Assembly: GCA_003168335.1 (NCBI GenBank)
Contig: PMSM01000007.1
Span: 62,001 to 126,000 of the forward strand
Direction of reading: 5' to 3'
DNA: 64,000 nt
Origin: Blastocatellia bacterium
GTDB lineage: Bacteria; Acidobacteriota; Blastocatellia; Pyrinomonadales; Pyrinomonadaceae
Shown here: piece by piece, positions 11,182 through 18,258 of the stretch
How the letters are laid out: each line of letters starts with the position of its first letter
Position numbering within the stretch: the stretch's first letter is position 1
The notes under the pieces: generated by a model
Seen by the model: only the letters and a program-made list of their open reading frames with translations
Database searches by the model: none
What the model was told of the DNA's origin: nothing
Position numbers and translations under genes: made by a program

Positions 11182-11270
11182 TGAGCAGTAAGCAGTGAAC
11201 AGTGGGCCCGCGCCGGCGCTGCGTGCCTTTTACTGCGACTGCTTACTGCTCACCGCTTACTGCTCACTGA
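11181..11270. repeat. Heptamer inverted repeat (GTAAGCA type) between usp and dedA
   Basis: The left arm at 11181-11208 is four 7-bp units (GTGAGCA, GTAAGCA and variants), starting on the last base of the usp stop codon. The right arm at 11232-11270 is the same vocabulary inverted (read on the minus strand: CAGTGAG, CAGTAAG, repeated). The centre, 11209-11231, is GC-rich. The right arm ends one base before the dedA ATG, so the element fills the whole gap. Confidence 0.8.
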
Positions 11271-11271
11271 T

Positions 11272-11994
11272 ATGAATAGCCTCCAGTTTTTGTCTCGTTT
11301 GATCGAACTGTACGGTCCCTACGCCGTTTTCGTCCTGTCTATGATCGAGGGCGACATCACGCTCCTACTGGCGGGGGTGCTGGCCCACAACGACTTTTTC
11401 GGCAGTTACAGCTTCGCGCGCGTCCTGCTGTGGGGCACGCTGGGCGGGTTCGCGAGTGACAACGTCGCCTTTGCGGCCGGTCGCGCCTTCAACAAGACAG
11501 TTCGCAACTTTCGCTTCTATCGGAGCGCGCAGGGTCGTATGGAGCGGTTGACCAGGCACTTTGGCACGCTCTCAATTTTTGTCTCGAAATACATCTATGG
11601 TTTGCGTTGGGCCTCATGCACTTTCTACGGCGTCGCTCGGATGAGTTACGTGCGTTTTCTCCCGCTCTCGCTGGCGAGTTGTTTTTTGTGGGTTTTCATT
11701 CTCAGCGGCGTCGGCTATTTTTTCAGCAGCGCCGTGATGGGGTTGATTGGCGACTTTCGTCATGTGGGCAAGGTGCTCCTGGTGATCGTAGTAGCCGGAG
11801 TGCTTGGGTTCTATCTAATTAAGCGACTTTGGCTTTCGAAGAAAGTTGAAGAGGCCCAGCCTGAACGGCTACAGGAAATCGAGCACGCGGCGATCGAAGG
11901 CATCAAGGAATTGTCGGGAGAGATCCAGGAAAAAATTCATTTGAAATCAAAGCGGCGACGAGAAAACTCGCACTCGTCCAAACGACGCGATTGA
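11272..11994 (+). CDS. DedA/SNARE-associated family membrane protein
   Basis: 240 residues with four to five hydrophobic segments: about 15-35 (YAVFVLSMIEGDITLLLAGV), 55-75, 120-155 and 160-185, followed by a basic C-terminal tail of about 55 residues. The pattern and the early acidic residue in MIEGD agree with the DedA family, inner-membrane proteins implicated in lipid carrier recycling and membrane homeostasis (undecaprenyl phosphate or PE flipping in characterised members). The usual G-x-x-x-G and Arg elements are seen only roughly. The stop codon overlaps a TTG that could begin the downstream GHMP kinase frame, so the two genes are likely coupled. Confidence 0.75.
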   Translation: MNSLQFLSRLIELYGPYAVFVLSMIEGDITLLLAGVLAHNDFFGSYSFARVLLWGTLGGFASDNVAFAAGRAFNKTVRNFRFYRSAQGRMERLTRHFGTLSIFVSKYIYGLRWASCTFYGVARMSYVRFLPLSLASCFLWVFILSGVGYFFSSAVMGLIGDFRHVGKVLLVIVVAGVLGFYLIKRLWLSKKVEEAQPERLQEIEHAAIEGIKELSGEIQEKIHLKSKRRRENSHSSKRRD

Positions 11995-12035
11995 AAAGTA
12001 AACAGTCGCCAAATAAAAGAACCAGGAATAATAAA

Positions 12036-13040
12036 GTGATCATTGAATCTTCTGCCCCAACCCGCGCCGATCTTGCCGGCGGTACCATCGACATCTGGCC
12101 GCTTTATTTGTTTCATCCGGGCGCCATGACCGTTAACTTTGCGCTGTCTTTGCGGGCCCACGTGCGCATTGAAACGCGCGCCGACGACCGCCTGATTCTG
12201 GAATCACGCGACCGCGGGATCCGTTTTGAAACGACTGTCGATCGCATAGATGAGTTGGCGCGCGATGAGCAACTCGAACTCGTCTCGAAGATGGTCCACT
12301 TCTTCCGGCCCGAAACGGGCTTTCATCTCATCGCGCACAGCGAAGCCCCTGCCGGCGCGGGCATCGCCGGATCGTCGGCCCTGGCAATCGCTTTGATCGG
12401 GGGACTGAATAGCCTGGTGGGGAATCGTTACGATCGCGATCAGTTCATCGAGATCGCCGCGAACGTGGAAACCACTGTCATAAAAGTCCCGGCCGGATTT
12501 CAGGATTACTATCCGGCGTTTTACGGCTCGACTTCCTGTGTACATCTTCGTCTTGAGGGGGTCGAGCGTGAACATCTGGCGGTCGACGATGACGAAATTA
12601 AGCGCCGTTTCGTGATTTGTTACACCGGTGAACCGCGTCACTCGGGAATTAATAACTGGGAGATGTTCAAACGTCACATTGATGGCGATGCCGAGCAGTT
12701 TGCGATCTTTGAACGCATCCGTGACGCCGCGGTGCAGATGCGCGCCGCGCTGCTGCGAAACGACTGGCAGGCAGCAGCGGAAACGATGCGCGCCGCGTAT
12801 CCAAACCGCAAGCGCCTGGCGCCCGCGATCACGACGCCGCAAATGGATCATCTGGTTGAGAGGGCCCTGGCTAACGGCGCCGAAGCCGCGAAGGTCTGCG
12901 GCGCTGGTGGCGGTGGCTGCATTGCGTTTCTTTGCGCTGAGGGCCGCAAGCCTGACGTTGAACGCGCTTTGGGGGAAGAAGGAGCGGAGATTTTGAAATG
13001 GGAAGTTGCTCACGAGGGGTTGAAGGTGAGCGAGAGCTAG
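12036..13040 (+). CDS. GHMP-family sugar kinase (heptose/fucose kinase-like)
   Basis: 334 residues from a GTG at 12036 with AGGA upstream; the frame can be extended to a TTG at 11991 overlapping dedA. The GHMP signature is clear: the N-terminal APTRADLAGGTID, the ATP loop EAPAGAGIAGSSALAIALIG and the C-terminal loop KVCGAGGGGCIAFLC. The layout resembles D-glycero-D-manno-heptose 7-phosphate kinase (HddA) and fucokinase/galactokinase relatives that feed nucleotide-sugar pathways. No other heptose genes are nearby, so the substrate is open. Co-transcription with dedA is likely from spacing. Confidence 0.82.
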   Translation: MIIESSAPTRADLAGGTIDIWPLYLFHPGAMTVNFALSLRAHVRIETRADDRLILESRDRGIRFETTVDRIDELARDEQLELVSKMVHFFRPETGFHLIAHSEAPAGAGIAGSSALAIALIGGLNSLVGNRYDRDQFIEIAANVETTVIKVPAGFQDYYPAFYGSTSCVHLRLEGVEREHLAVDDDEIKRRFVICYTGEPRHSGINNWEMFKRHIDGDAEQFAIFERIRDAAVQMRAALLRNDWQAAAETMRAAYPNRKRLAPAITTPQMDHLVERALANGAEAAKVCGAGGGGCIAFLCAEGRKPDVERALGEEGAEILKWEVAHEGLKVSES

Positions 13041-13121
13041 ATACCCAAGGCGAATTTCGTCAACCGATCAAAATCGTTTGTTCAATCAGTTAAAGATTTG
13101 GCCCAGCTACCCGATCCCTCT

Positions 13122-13177
13122 TCAACCGCGAAGCGGTTGTGACCTCCAGCCCAACGTTGCCGAAGGCTACGTTGGGT
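13122..13177 (+). repeat. Left inverted repeat of the REP-transposase unit
   Basis: A 56-bp sequence made of two smaller palindromes, AACCGCGAAGCGGTT and CCCAACGTTG...CTACGTTGGG. It is repeated in inverted orientation at 13802-13861 with only a few differences (a short insertion in the second loop). A further stem-loop, GCAACCCTGTAAGGGTTGC, lies at 13198-13216. Confidence 0.85.
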
Positions 13178-13308
13178 AACGAGGAATGATGATTTGGGCA
13201 ACCCTGTAAGGGTTGCGTCACCACTCAGGAGATGCAACCAGAGTTGCAAACAACCTTCTTGCATCATGATGTAAACTCACCCTTCAAAAAAAAGGAGACT
13301 GCACTCCC

Positions 13309-13761
13309 ATGCCGCAATCGCTCTCCGCTGTTTACATCCACCTCGTCTTTTCGACGAAAGAACGACGCCCATTTCTAAGAGATGGGACACTCCGCGAGTT
13401 GCTGCATTCTCAGATTGGCGGCATCTCGAAAGAGCTTGGCAGCGCACCGATTATCACTGGAGGAGTAGAAGATCATGTGCATCTCCTGGCCCGTTTTGGC
13501 CGCACGATCACACAAGCGGAATGGGTGAAGGAACTGAAGCGGGTATCAAATCTATGGCTGAAGGAGAATTACTCGATCCGCGATTTCGAGTGGCAGGGAG
13601 GTTATGCGGACTTTTCGGTCAGCGCATCGAATCTTGAACGAGTCAAGACGTACATTGCCAACCAGCATGAGCATCATCACAAGATGAATTTTCAAGATGA
13701 GTTGCGAACGTTGCTCCGGCGTCACAAAGTTGAGTGGGACGAACGCTATATCTGGGATTGA
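13309..13761 (+). CDS. REP-associated tyrosine transposase (RAYT, Y1/IS200-like)
   Basis: 150 residues, starting at an ATG preceded by AAAGGAG at 13291-13297. The HUH motif is HVH at residues 56-58 within GGVEDHVHLLARF, and the presumed nucleophile is Tyr115 in VKTYIANQHEHH. The region FEWQGGYADFSVS is conserved in IS200/RAYT proteins. RAYTs nick and join single-stranded REP hairpins and are thought to disperse them. The flanking 56-60-bp inverted repeats, each carrying hairpins, and the smaller stem-loops just outside the gene (13198-13216, 13764-13780) are the expected REP context. The gene is intact. Confidence 0.9.
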   Translation: MPQSLSAVYIHLVFSTKERRPFLRDGTLRELLHSQIGGISKELGSAPIITGGVEDHVHLLARFGRTITQAEWVKELKRVSNLWLKENYSIRDFEWQGGYADFSVSASNLERVKTYIANQHEHHHKMNFQDELRTLLRRHKVEWDERYIWD

Positions 13762-13763
13762 CG

Positions 13764-13861
13764 CAACCGCGTTGCGGTTGATGGACCTTTGTTCGCCAAA
13801 AACCCAACGTAGCCGCTGCGCAGCAACGTTGGGCTGGAGGTCACAACCGCTTCGCGGTTGA
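13764..13861 (-). repeat. Right REP hairpin and inverted repeat of the transposase unit
   Basis: 13764-13780 is a perfect stem-loop, CAACCGC-GTT-GCGGTTG, immediately after the transposase stop. 13802-13861 is the inverted partner of 13122-13177 and again contains the CGCGAAGCGG-type hairpin and the CAACGTTGGG segment. The rest of the 13762-13951 gap shows no gene. Confidence 0.85.
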
Positions 13862-13951
13862 CGTCAGATGTCCAAATCGGAAAATTGAGTCTTCCTACAC
13901 CCGGCGATATTAATTGGCGTGCTAACGAACTTCGTCGGGCTCGGTTTTTAT

Positions 13952-15022
13952 TTACCCGCCCTCTTCCGACTTCTGCTTGGCCGCCGCGGCGAGTTTGGTT
14001 AGTCGCTCGATCTTTTGTTCGTGAGTCTCACCGGGAATTGGTCCCGTATCAACTACCCCAGCGTAAGTCGATCTTCTCATCAAGGTCCGATCGGGTTCAT
14101 CACTCGAGGCGTGTGCGGCAGTGGGCACGGGCGCCGCGGCCGGCGCAACTTTGTCAGGCGCGAGGTCGGTTGGAGTCTCGGCTACCGGCGAAGCATTCGC
14201 GGCCGCCGCGCTCGGTGGAATTGCGGAAGTAGATCCGGCCTCGGCTTCCGTCGCCGTCCTGGGCGGGTCCGCAGTAGGCGACGAATCGGCAACGGTGACC
14301 GCCGCCGCGGGCTCGGCTCCGCCTTCCTCCGAGCGTTGCTTTGCTCCCGCGACGACTTTCTGCAAGCGCTCGATCTTTTGTTCCCTGGTTTCGCCCGCAA
14401 CTGGTCCGGTATCGACTACACCAGCATAGGTTGATCTCTTAAACAGAGTCCGGTTGATTTCACCCGCAGGTTTTGGAGCAGCCGCCGCGGCCACCGTTTT
14501 GTCAGCAACCTCAGCCGTCTGGGGCGCGGCTGGAGCCGGCTTGGCAGCAAGGGCGGGTGGAGTCGCAACTGCTGGTGGCGTTGCAGCGGCAGGTGGTTTT
14601 GCGGCAGGCGCGGGTGCGGCGTGCCCATGACCACCACCGCCCTGTTCGACGATTACGTAAACGCCTTTTTCATTCTTCTCGATGACCGGAAGTGTGCCGC
14701 CGGCGGCTTGCAGCAAAGCAGAGAGTTCAGCTTCGACAAAGCGGCTCTGCTTTTCGGGATCGCGCACATGCCCGAGCGGTGGACCCATGTAGAGCGTGCC
14801 GCACAAGTGACACTTGGACAGCACGTCATCGCCACGCAGATGGACCTCGGAAAGTTCGCCGGCAGTCTTCAACTGCTTTAAGTGACCGTTGCAGAGTTTT
14901 TTCTTCTCGTTCCGCTCGTTGCAGACGGTTTGAGCGTTGGTGATGCGCTTTGGCACCGCCGGCGTTGTTGCCGATACAGTTTCCGGAGTGGTTGAATTAG
15001 CTGCTGCGATATTGGCTGACAT
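13952..15022 (-). CDS. Unknown protein: cysteine-motif domain plus duplicated 45-residue module
   Basis: 356 residues. I do not recognise a family. Residues 30-80 hold four cysteines, C34, C44, C71 and C74 (CHLCG), with H47 near them, suggesting a metal site. Residues 95-130 form a short globular region (FVEAELSALLQAAG, then GVYVIVEQGGGGH). The remainder is Ala/Pro-rich linker containing two copies of a 45-residue module at 191-235 and 312-356, each reading RTL-x-x-RSTYAGVVDTGP, then GET-x-EQKIERL, and ending SEEGG. No signal peptide or membrane segment is seen, so it is probably cytosolic. The duplicated module looks like a peptide docking or modification site; that is inference. Confidence 0.7.
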   Translation of the reverse strand: MSANIAAANSTTPETVSATTPAVPKRITNAQTVCNERNEKKKLCNGHLKQLKTAGELSEVHLRGDDVLSKCHLCGTLYMGPPLGHVRDPEKQSRFVEAELSALLQAAGGTLPVIEKNEKGVYVIVEQGGGGHGHAAPAPAAKPPAAATPPAVATPPALAAKPAPAAPQTAEVADKTVAAAAAPKPAGEINRTLFKRSTYAGVVDTGPVAGETREQKIERLQKVVAGAKQRSEEGGAEPAAAVTVADSSPTADPPRTATEAEAGSTSAIPPSAAAANASPVAETPTDLAPDKVAPAAAPVPTAAHASSDEPDRTLMRRSTYAGVVDTGPIPGETHEQKIERLTKLAAAAKQKSEEGG

Positions 15023-15268
15023 GATTCGCTTTCGCGCGCCTGATGATTTGTCTCTTCCCCAAAGCTTTAAGAAAACGGAGTGTCCGAATATTAGCTATGA
15101 ACGCAGACGCGGTCAAACTCTATGCACTGAGCGCGGAGCGCGAACCTTTTGAATCCGAACTTTTGAGCGCCTGGCGGCGCTGTGCGGACGGGACGTCCGC
15201 GCTCCCGGCATTACGCGCAAAGGATAAAAGCGTGCGTCATCGCCGCCCGTGATATTCTTGCCATCCTA

Positions 15269-15742
15269 ATGCTTATTGAATTTCTCGGGACAATTTGGCG
15301 GCATTTGCCGGGCGTTGCGCGGCGTCGTCTGGTGCGCATGGGCCAGAGGCGTTTCACGGTTACCGCCGGCGCGATGATCTTTGACGAGGAGGGCCGGATC
15401 CTCCTGCTTGACCATGTTTTTCGTCCCGATAGCGGCTGGGGAATTCCGGGTGGTTTTCTAACTAAAGGCGAACAGCCAGAGGCGGCCCTGCGGCGCGAGT
15501 TGAAAGAGGAAGTTGGAATTGACCTTGAAGCTGTCGAGATGCTTTTAGCGCGCACGCTTCCAAAACCGCGGCAGATCGAAATCTACTTTCGTGCCAGGGC
15601 GATCGGACGGCCAGAGCCGTGCAGCTTTGAAATCAGGAGTGCCGGCTGGTTTTCGATCGACGATCTGCCGCCCGAACTTTCGCCAGATCAGCGTCGCCTG
15701 ATCGAGTGCGCGCTGGCGCTCAGTGAAAACTCTAATCAATGA
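15269..15742 (+). CDS. Nudix hydrolase
   Basis: 157 residues from ATG 15269 (MLIEFLGTIWRHLPG); an upstream in-frame start at 15182 would translate palindromic intergenic DNA. The Nudix box is complete: G-F-L-T-K-G-E, seven residues, then RELKEEVGI. An N-terminal hydrophobic/basic stretch precedes the domain, which starts at RRFTVTAGAMIFDEEG. The family cleaves nucleoside diphosphates linked to another group; the substrate here is unknown. It sits upstream of a PyrE-like gene in the same direction. A GCGGACGGGACGTCCGC palindrome lies at about 15183-15199 in the preceding gap. Confidence 0.85.
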   Translation: MLIEFLGTIWRHLPGVARRRLVRMGQRRFTVTAGAMIFDEEGRILLLDHVFRPDSGWGIPGGFLTKGEQPEAALRRELKEEVGIDLEAVEMLLARTLPKPRQIEIYFRARAIGRPEPCSFEIRSAGWFSIDDLPPELSPDQRRLIECALALSENSNQ

Positions 15743-15799
15743 TGTTATGCTACGCGCCGCAAACGCAATCAATAAATCATGAATCGCTGAGGAGAAGCT

Positions 15800-16423
15800 A
15801 TGGCAGGAGCACCAGGCGTCCAACTAATTCCATCGCCCGAAGAAATAATGCAGATTCTGAAACGCACCGGAGCGTTTCGCGAAGGGCACTTTGTCTACCC
15901 TAACGGCAAGCACACCGCGCACTATTTCCAGATGCCGCTGGCGTTTCGTTACTACGATACGGCCCGCGTGTTGGCCGTTGCGCTTAGCCGCAAGTTTCGT
16001 GTCGACCGCGACATCGCCAGCCAGTTGCCGAAAGTCTCGATCATCAGTCCCAGTTCGGGTGGAATCCCGGTCGCGTTCGGCGTGCGCGACGCGCTGAGCG
16101 CGGAACAGATTTACTGGGCCGAGCAGGAGAACGGCAAGCGCATGTTTCGCCAATACGTGAACCAGGGCGACATCAATCCCTGCATCATCGTCGACGACAT
16201 CATTCGCAGCGGCCACGCAATTGAAGAGACGGTCGGACTGGTGCGCAGCCTCGGCGCGCCGATCATCGGCTGTGGCGCGATTGTGCGTTTCACCTCGGCT
16301 CCTGATCAGCTTGAAGGCGTAGCGATCAAGTCACTGGTGGAGTTTGACGAGAAGTATTACGACTCGGCTGAGACCTGCGTCGAGTGCACGAAAGGCGCGC
16401 CGGAAGAACATGTGCGGTTCTGA
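15800..16423 (+). CDS. pyrE: Orotate phosphoribosyltransferase-like enzyme
   Basis: 207 residues with an AGGAG ribosome binding site at 15789-15793. The type I phosphoribosyltransferase PRPP loop is CIIVDDIIRSGHAIEE (two acidic residues followed by the phosphate-binding loop). Features shared with PyrE are FREGHFVYPNGKHTAHYFQM near the N-terminus and SPSSGGIPVAFGVR. PyrE makes OMP from orotate in pyrimidine synthesis. The C-terminal TCVECTKGAPEEHVRF is unusual for PyrE and is seen in a divergent OPRT-like subgroup, so adenine/orotate specificity is inferred, not shown. The stop is followed within ten bases by the IVP element. Confidence 0.78.
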   Translation: MAGAPGVQLIPSPEEIMQILKRTGAFREGHFVYPNGKHTAHYFQMPLAFRYYDTARVLAVALSRKFRVDRDIASQLPKVSIISPSSGGIPVAFGVRDALSAEQIYWAEQENGKRMFRQYVNQGDINPCIIVDDIIRSGHAIEETVGLVRSLGAPIIGCGAIVRFTSAPDQLEGVAIKSLVEFDEKYYDSAETCVECTKGAPEEHVRF

Positions 16424-16431
16424 AAGAGCTA

Positions 16432-16490
16432 GTCGGCAGACCGCAGGAAGCAGACAGCAGGAACAAAACGACAAGACAGGAAGCAGGAGG
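16432..16490 (+). repeat. Left heptamer arm of the IVP element
   Basis: 16432-16463 consists of 7-bp steps of the type GCAGACC, GCAGGAA, and matches the inverse of 16875-16899. The left arm has exactly one additional unit (ACCGCAG) compared with the right. The arm continues imperfectly to 16490, where its last unit supplies AGGAGG, the ribosome binding site of the enclosed gene. Confidence 0.85.
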
Positions 16491-16494
16491 ATCT

Positions 16495-16869
16495 ATGCCA
16501 ACCCCACAGGGCTTTAGAGATCTCAAGGTCTACCAGTTGGCTTATCGACTGGCAATGGAGGTCTTTCGTGAGTCAAAGTCCTTTCCCCGAGAAGAAAGAT
16601 ATTCGCTGACAGATCAGATTCGTCGAGCGTCAAGAAGTGTCGCTAGTAATATTGCCGAGGGTTATCGCAAGAAACGCTACCCCAAGATGTTCGTGAGCAA
16701 GATGGCTGACGCTGACGGTGAGGCGACGGAGACTCAAGTATGGCTGGATTTCGCCCGCGACTGCGGATACCTCGCCCAACAACGCCAAGGGGAATTAACG
16801 AGCGGCTATGAAGAAGTAGGCCGAATGCTGGGAAGCATGATTCTCAAGCCGGAGAGGTTCAGCGGTTGA
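16495..16869 (+). CDS. Four-helix-bundle protein of the 23S rRNA intervening-sequence (IVP/S23) family
   Basis: 124 residues. The family pattern is present: FRDLKVYQLAYRLAMEVF, then SLTDQIRRASRSVASNIAEG, YRKKRYPKMF and ETQVWLDFARDCGYL. These small basic four-helix bundles form pentamers, and the family includes Avd of diversity-generating retroelements and the protein encoded in 23S rRNA intervening sequences of Leptospira and Coxiella. Their molecular function is not established. Here the gene is not in rRNA; it sits between two heptamer arms that replace the pyrE-recR intergenic region. Its ribosome binding site lies inside the left arm, and the stop codon is followed within five bases by the right arm. 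Confidence 0.9.
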   Translation: MPTPQGFRDLKVYQLAYRLAMEVFRESKSFPREERYSLTDQIRRASRSVASNIAEGYRKKRYPKMFVSKMADADGEATETQVWLDFARDCGYLAQQRQGELTSGYEEVGRMLGSMILKPERFSG

Positions 16870-16912
16870 ACTGCTTCCTGCTGTCTGCCTCCTGCCGACT
16901 GCCTTCTGTTGT
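16870..16912 (-). repeat. Right heptamer arm of the IVP element
   Basis: 16875-16899 is the inverse of the left arm minus one heptamer. Further CTGCC-type units extend to about 16908. The arm ends seven bases before the recR stop codon, so the element separates two convergent genes. Confidence 0.85.
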
Positions 16913-16918
16913 TGTTCT

Positions 16919-17533
16919 CTACATTTCGTGCCGATTAGTCAGCGCCTTGTCCATCGTTACTTCATCGACGTATTCCAGATCGCTGCCCACGGGCATTCCC
17001 ATCGCCAGACGCGTAACCCTTAGACCCAGAGGCTTCAACAAACGGCTGATGTAGTTCGCCGTCGCTTCGCCTTCAGTGTTGGGGTTGGTGGCCAGAATTA
17101 CTTCTTGCATTTCCACGCCTTCGTTGTTCTCCGGCTTCAAACGCGGCAGCAAATTCTCCAGCCGCAGATCACTCGGACGGATGCCGCGAATGGGCGAGAG
17201 GCTTCCATGCAAAACGTGATACAGACCTTTATAGCTGCGTGTCTTTTCAACAGCTACCAGGTCGTAGGGCTGCTCTACAATGCAGATCAGGGAATGATCG
17301 CGGGATGGCAGGGTGCAGAAGCGGCAGGGATTGACGTCGGTGAGATTATTACAGACTGAGCATTCGGTGATGCGCTGCTTCACTTCACGTAAAGCTTCGA
17401 TGAAGCGCTCGACCTCGGCTGCGGGCGTGCGCAAAATGTGAAACGCAAGTCGCTGGGCAGACTTCTGCCCGATGCTGGGCAGGCGTTTGAATTCGTCGAT
17501 TAGTTTTGTAACGGGCTCTGCGTAATCAAGCAT
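16919..17533 (-). CDS. recR: Recombination mediator RecR
   Basis: 204 residues, normal for RecR. The N-terminal helix-hairpin-helix region is LPSIGQKSAQRLAFHIL. The zinc finger is C58, C61, C70 and C73 (CSVCNNL...CRFC). The Toprim domain carries ICIVEQPYDLVAVEKT and ILATNPNTEGEATANYI. RecR acts with RecO/RecF to load RecA on gapped DNA. As in many bacteria it lies downstream of ybaB, but the 147-bp gap between them is occupied by a heptamer inverted repeat. The start codon has no visible ribosome binding site because the repeat abuts it. Confidence 0.97.
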   Translation of the reverse strand: MLDYAEPVTKLIDEFKRLPSIGQKSAQRLAFHILRTPAAEVERFIEALREVKQRITECSVCNNLTDVNPCRFCTLPSRDHSLICIVEQPYDLVAVEKTRSYKGLYHVLHGSLSPIRGIRPSDLRLENLLPRLKPENNEGVEMQEVILATNPNTEGEATANYISRLLKPLGLRVTRLAMGMPVGSDLEYVDEVTMDKALTNRHEM

Positions 17534-17539
17534 TGCGAT

Positions 17540-17660
17540 CTTTGTACTTTGAACTTGGAGCTTGGTGCTTTGTATTCTCCCCCCGAATGGGGTGTCTGTG
17601 CGATTCTGCCGCGCACGGTTCTTAAGAGATCAAAGTTCAAAGTACGAAGTACAAAGAACA
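17540..17660. repeat. Heptamer inverted repeat (ACAAAGT type) between ybaB and recR
   Basis: Read on the minus strand the left arm (17540-17577) is a 7-bp series ACAAAGC, ACCAAGC and so on. The right arm (about 17626-17660) on the plus strand is TCAAAGT, TCAAAGT followed by ACGAAGT-type units. The loop contains a CCCCGAATGGGG hairpin. No gene is carried. Confidence 0.8.
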
Positions 17661-17680
17661 CAGCTCACTCAATCGGGTGG

Positions 17681-17995
17681 TTAGAACAAATTGCCAAGCC
17701 CGGGCGGCAGCATCGAACCCAACTTGCTTTTCATGGCTTCGTTCACCTTGCGGTTGCCTTCATTGATGGCGGCGACAATCATGTCCTGCAACATTTCGAT
17801 ATCATTGTCTTTGACGATTTCTGGATCGACCTTGAGCGAAATGATTTCGTGGTCGCCTTTCATCGTCACGTTGACTACTCCGCCTCCGGCTGAGGCCTCA
17901 ACGCGCAGTTCTTCCATTTCGCGCGCCATCTTCTCTTGCATCTGCTGCGCCTGCTTCATCATTCCCTGAATGTTGAGCCCGCCAGGAAATTTCAT
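17681..17995 (-). CDS. ybaB: YbaB/EbfC nucleoid-associated protein
   Basis: 104 residues, the usual family size. It starts [20 protein letters not shown], continues with the long helix [21 protein letters not shown] and contains [21 protein letters not shown]. The protein is a DNA-binding homodimer that coats the chromosome. It is transcribed toward recR, the standard pairing. An extended GGxxN-like C-terminus ([12 protein letters not shown]) is typical. Confidence 0.95.
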   Translation of the reverse strand: MKFPGGLNIQGMMKQAQQMQEKMAREMEELRVEASAGGGVVNVTMKGDHEIISLKVDPEIVKDNDIEMLQDMIVAAINEGNRKVNEAMKSKLGSMLPPGLGNLF

Positions 17996-18140
17996 TGTGC
18001 TAACCTCGCTTCTGGTTTGATAATAATCTTTGAACTGAGCGACGCGAGCATCGTAACTGTCATTGAAGATGAATGCAAAGCTGACCGGCGCCAGTGACTA
18101 GTGTCCCGATCTGGATTTCGTGTTTTCTTTCAGCTTAGCA

Positions 18141-18214
18141 AGAGCGATCCACGAAGACGCACGAAACCGCACGAATAGGAACTATTGCCGCTTCGTGTTG
18201 TTTCGTGGATCCGC
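18141..18214. repeat. CACGAA-family inverted repeat, copy 1
   Basis: The left arm at 18145-18178 has CACGAA recurring every 10-11 bp. The right arm at 18191-18214 (TTCGTGTTGTTTCGTGGATC) is its inverse. The sequence before it, ATTTCGTGTTTTCTTT at about 18116-18131, is shared with copy 3 near 50404. Copies 2 and 3 are at 42041-42107 and 50431-50504. The rest of the 17996-18258 gap holds no gene. Confidence 0.8.
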
Positions 18215-18258
18215 TTCGCTTCTTTCCATGCGGCATGCTATAAGGCTGCTCGACGCCG

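Noticed and set aside
13309-13761. Classical IS200/IS605 insertion sequence
   Set aside because: No tnpB and no typical IS ends; flanks are long REP-type inverted repeats, so it is called a RAYT.
16432-16912. Diversity-generating retroelement
   Set aside because: The IVP protein is related to Avd, but no reverse transcriptase, template repeat or variable repeat is nearby.
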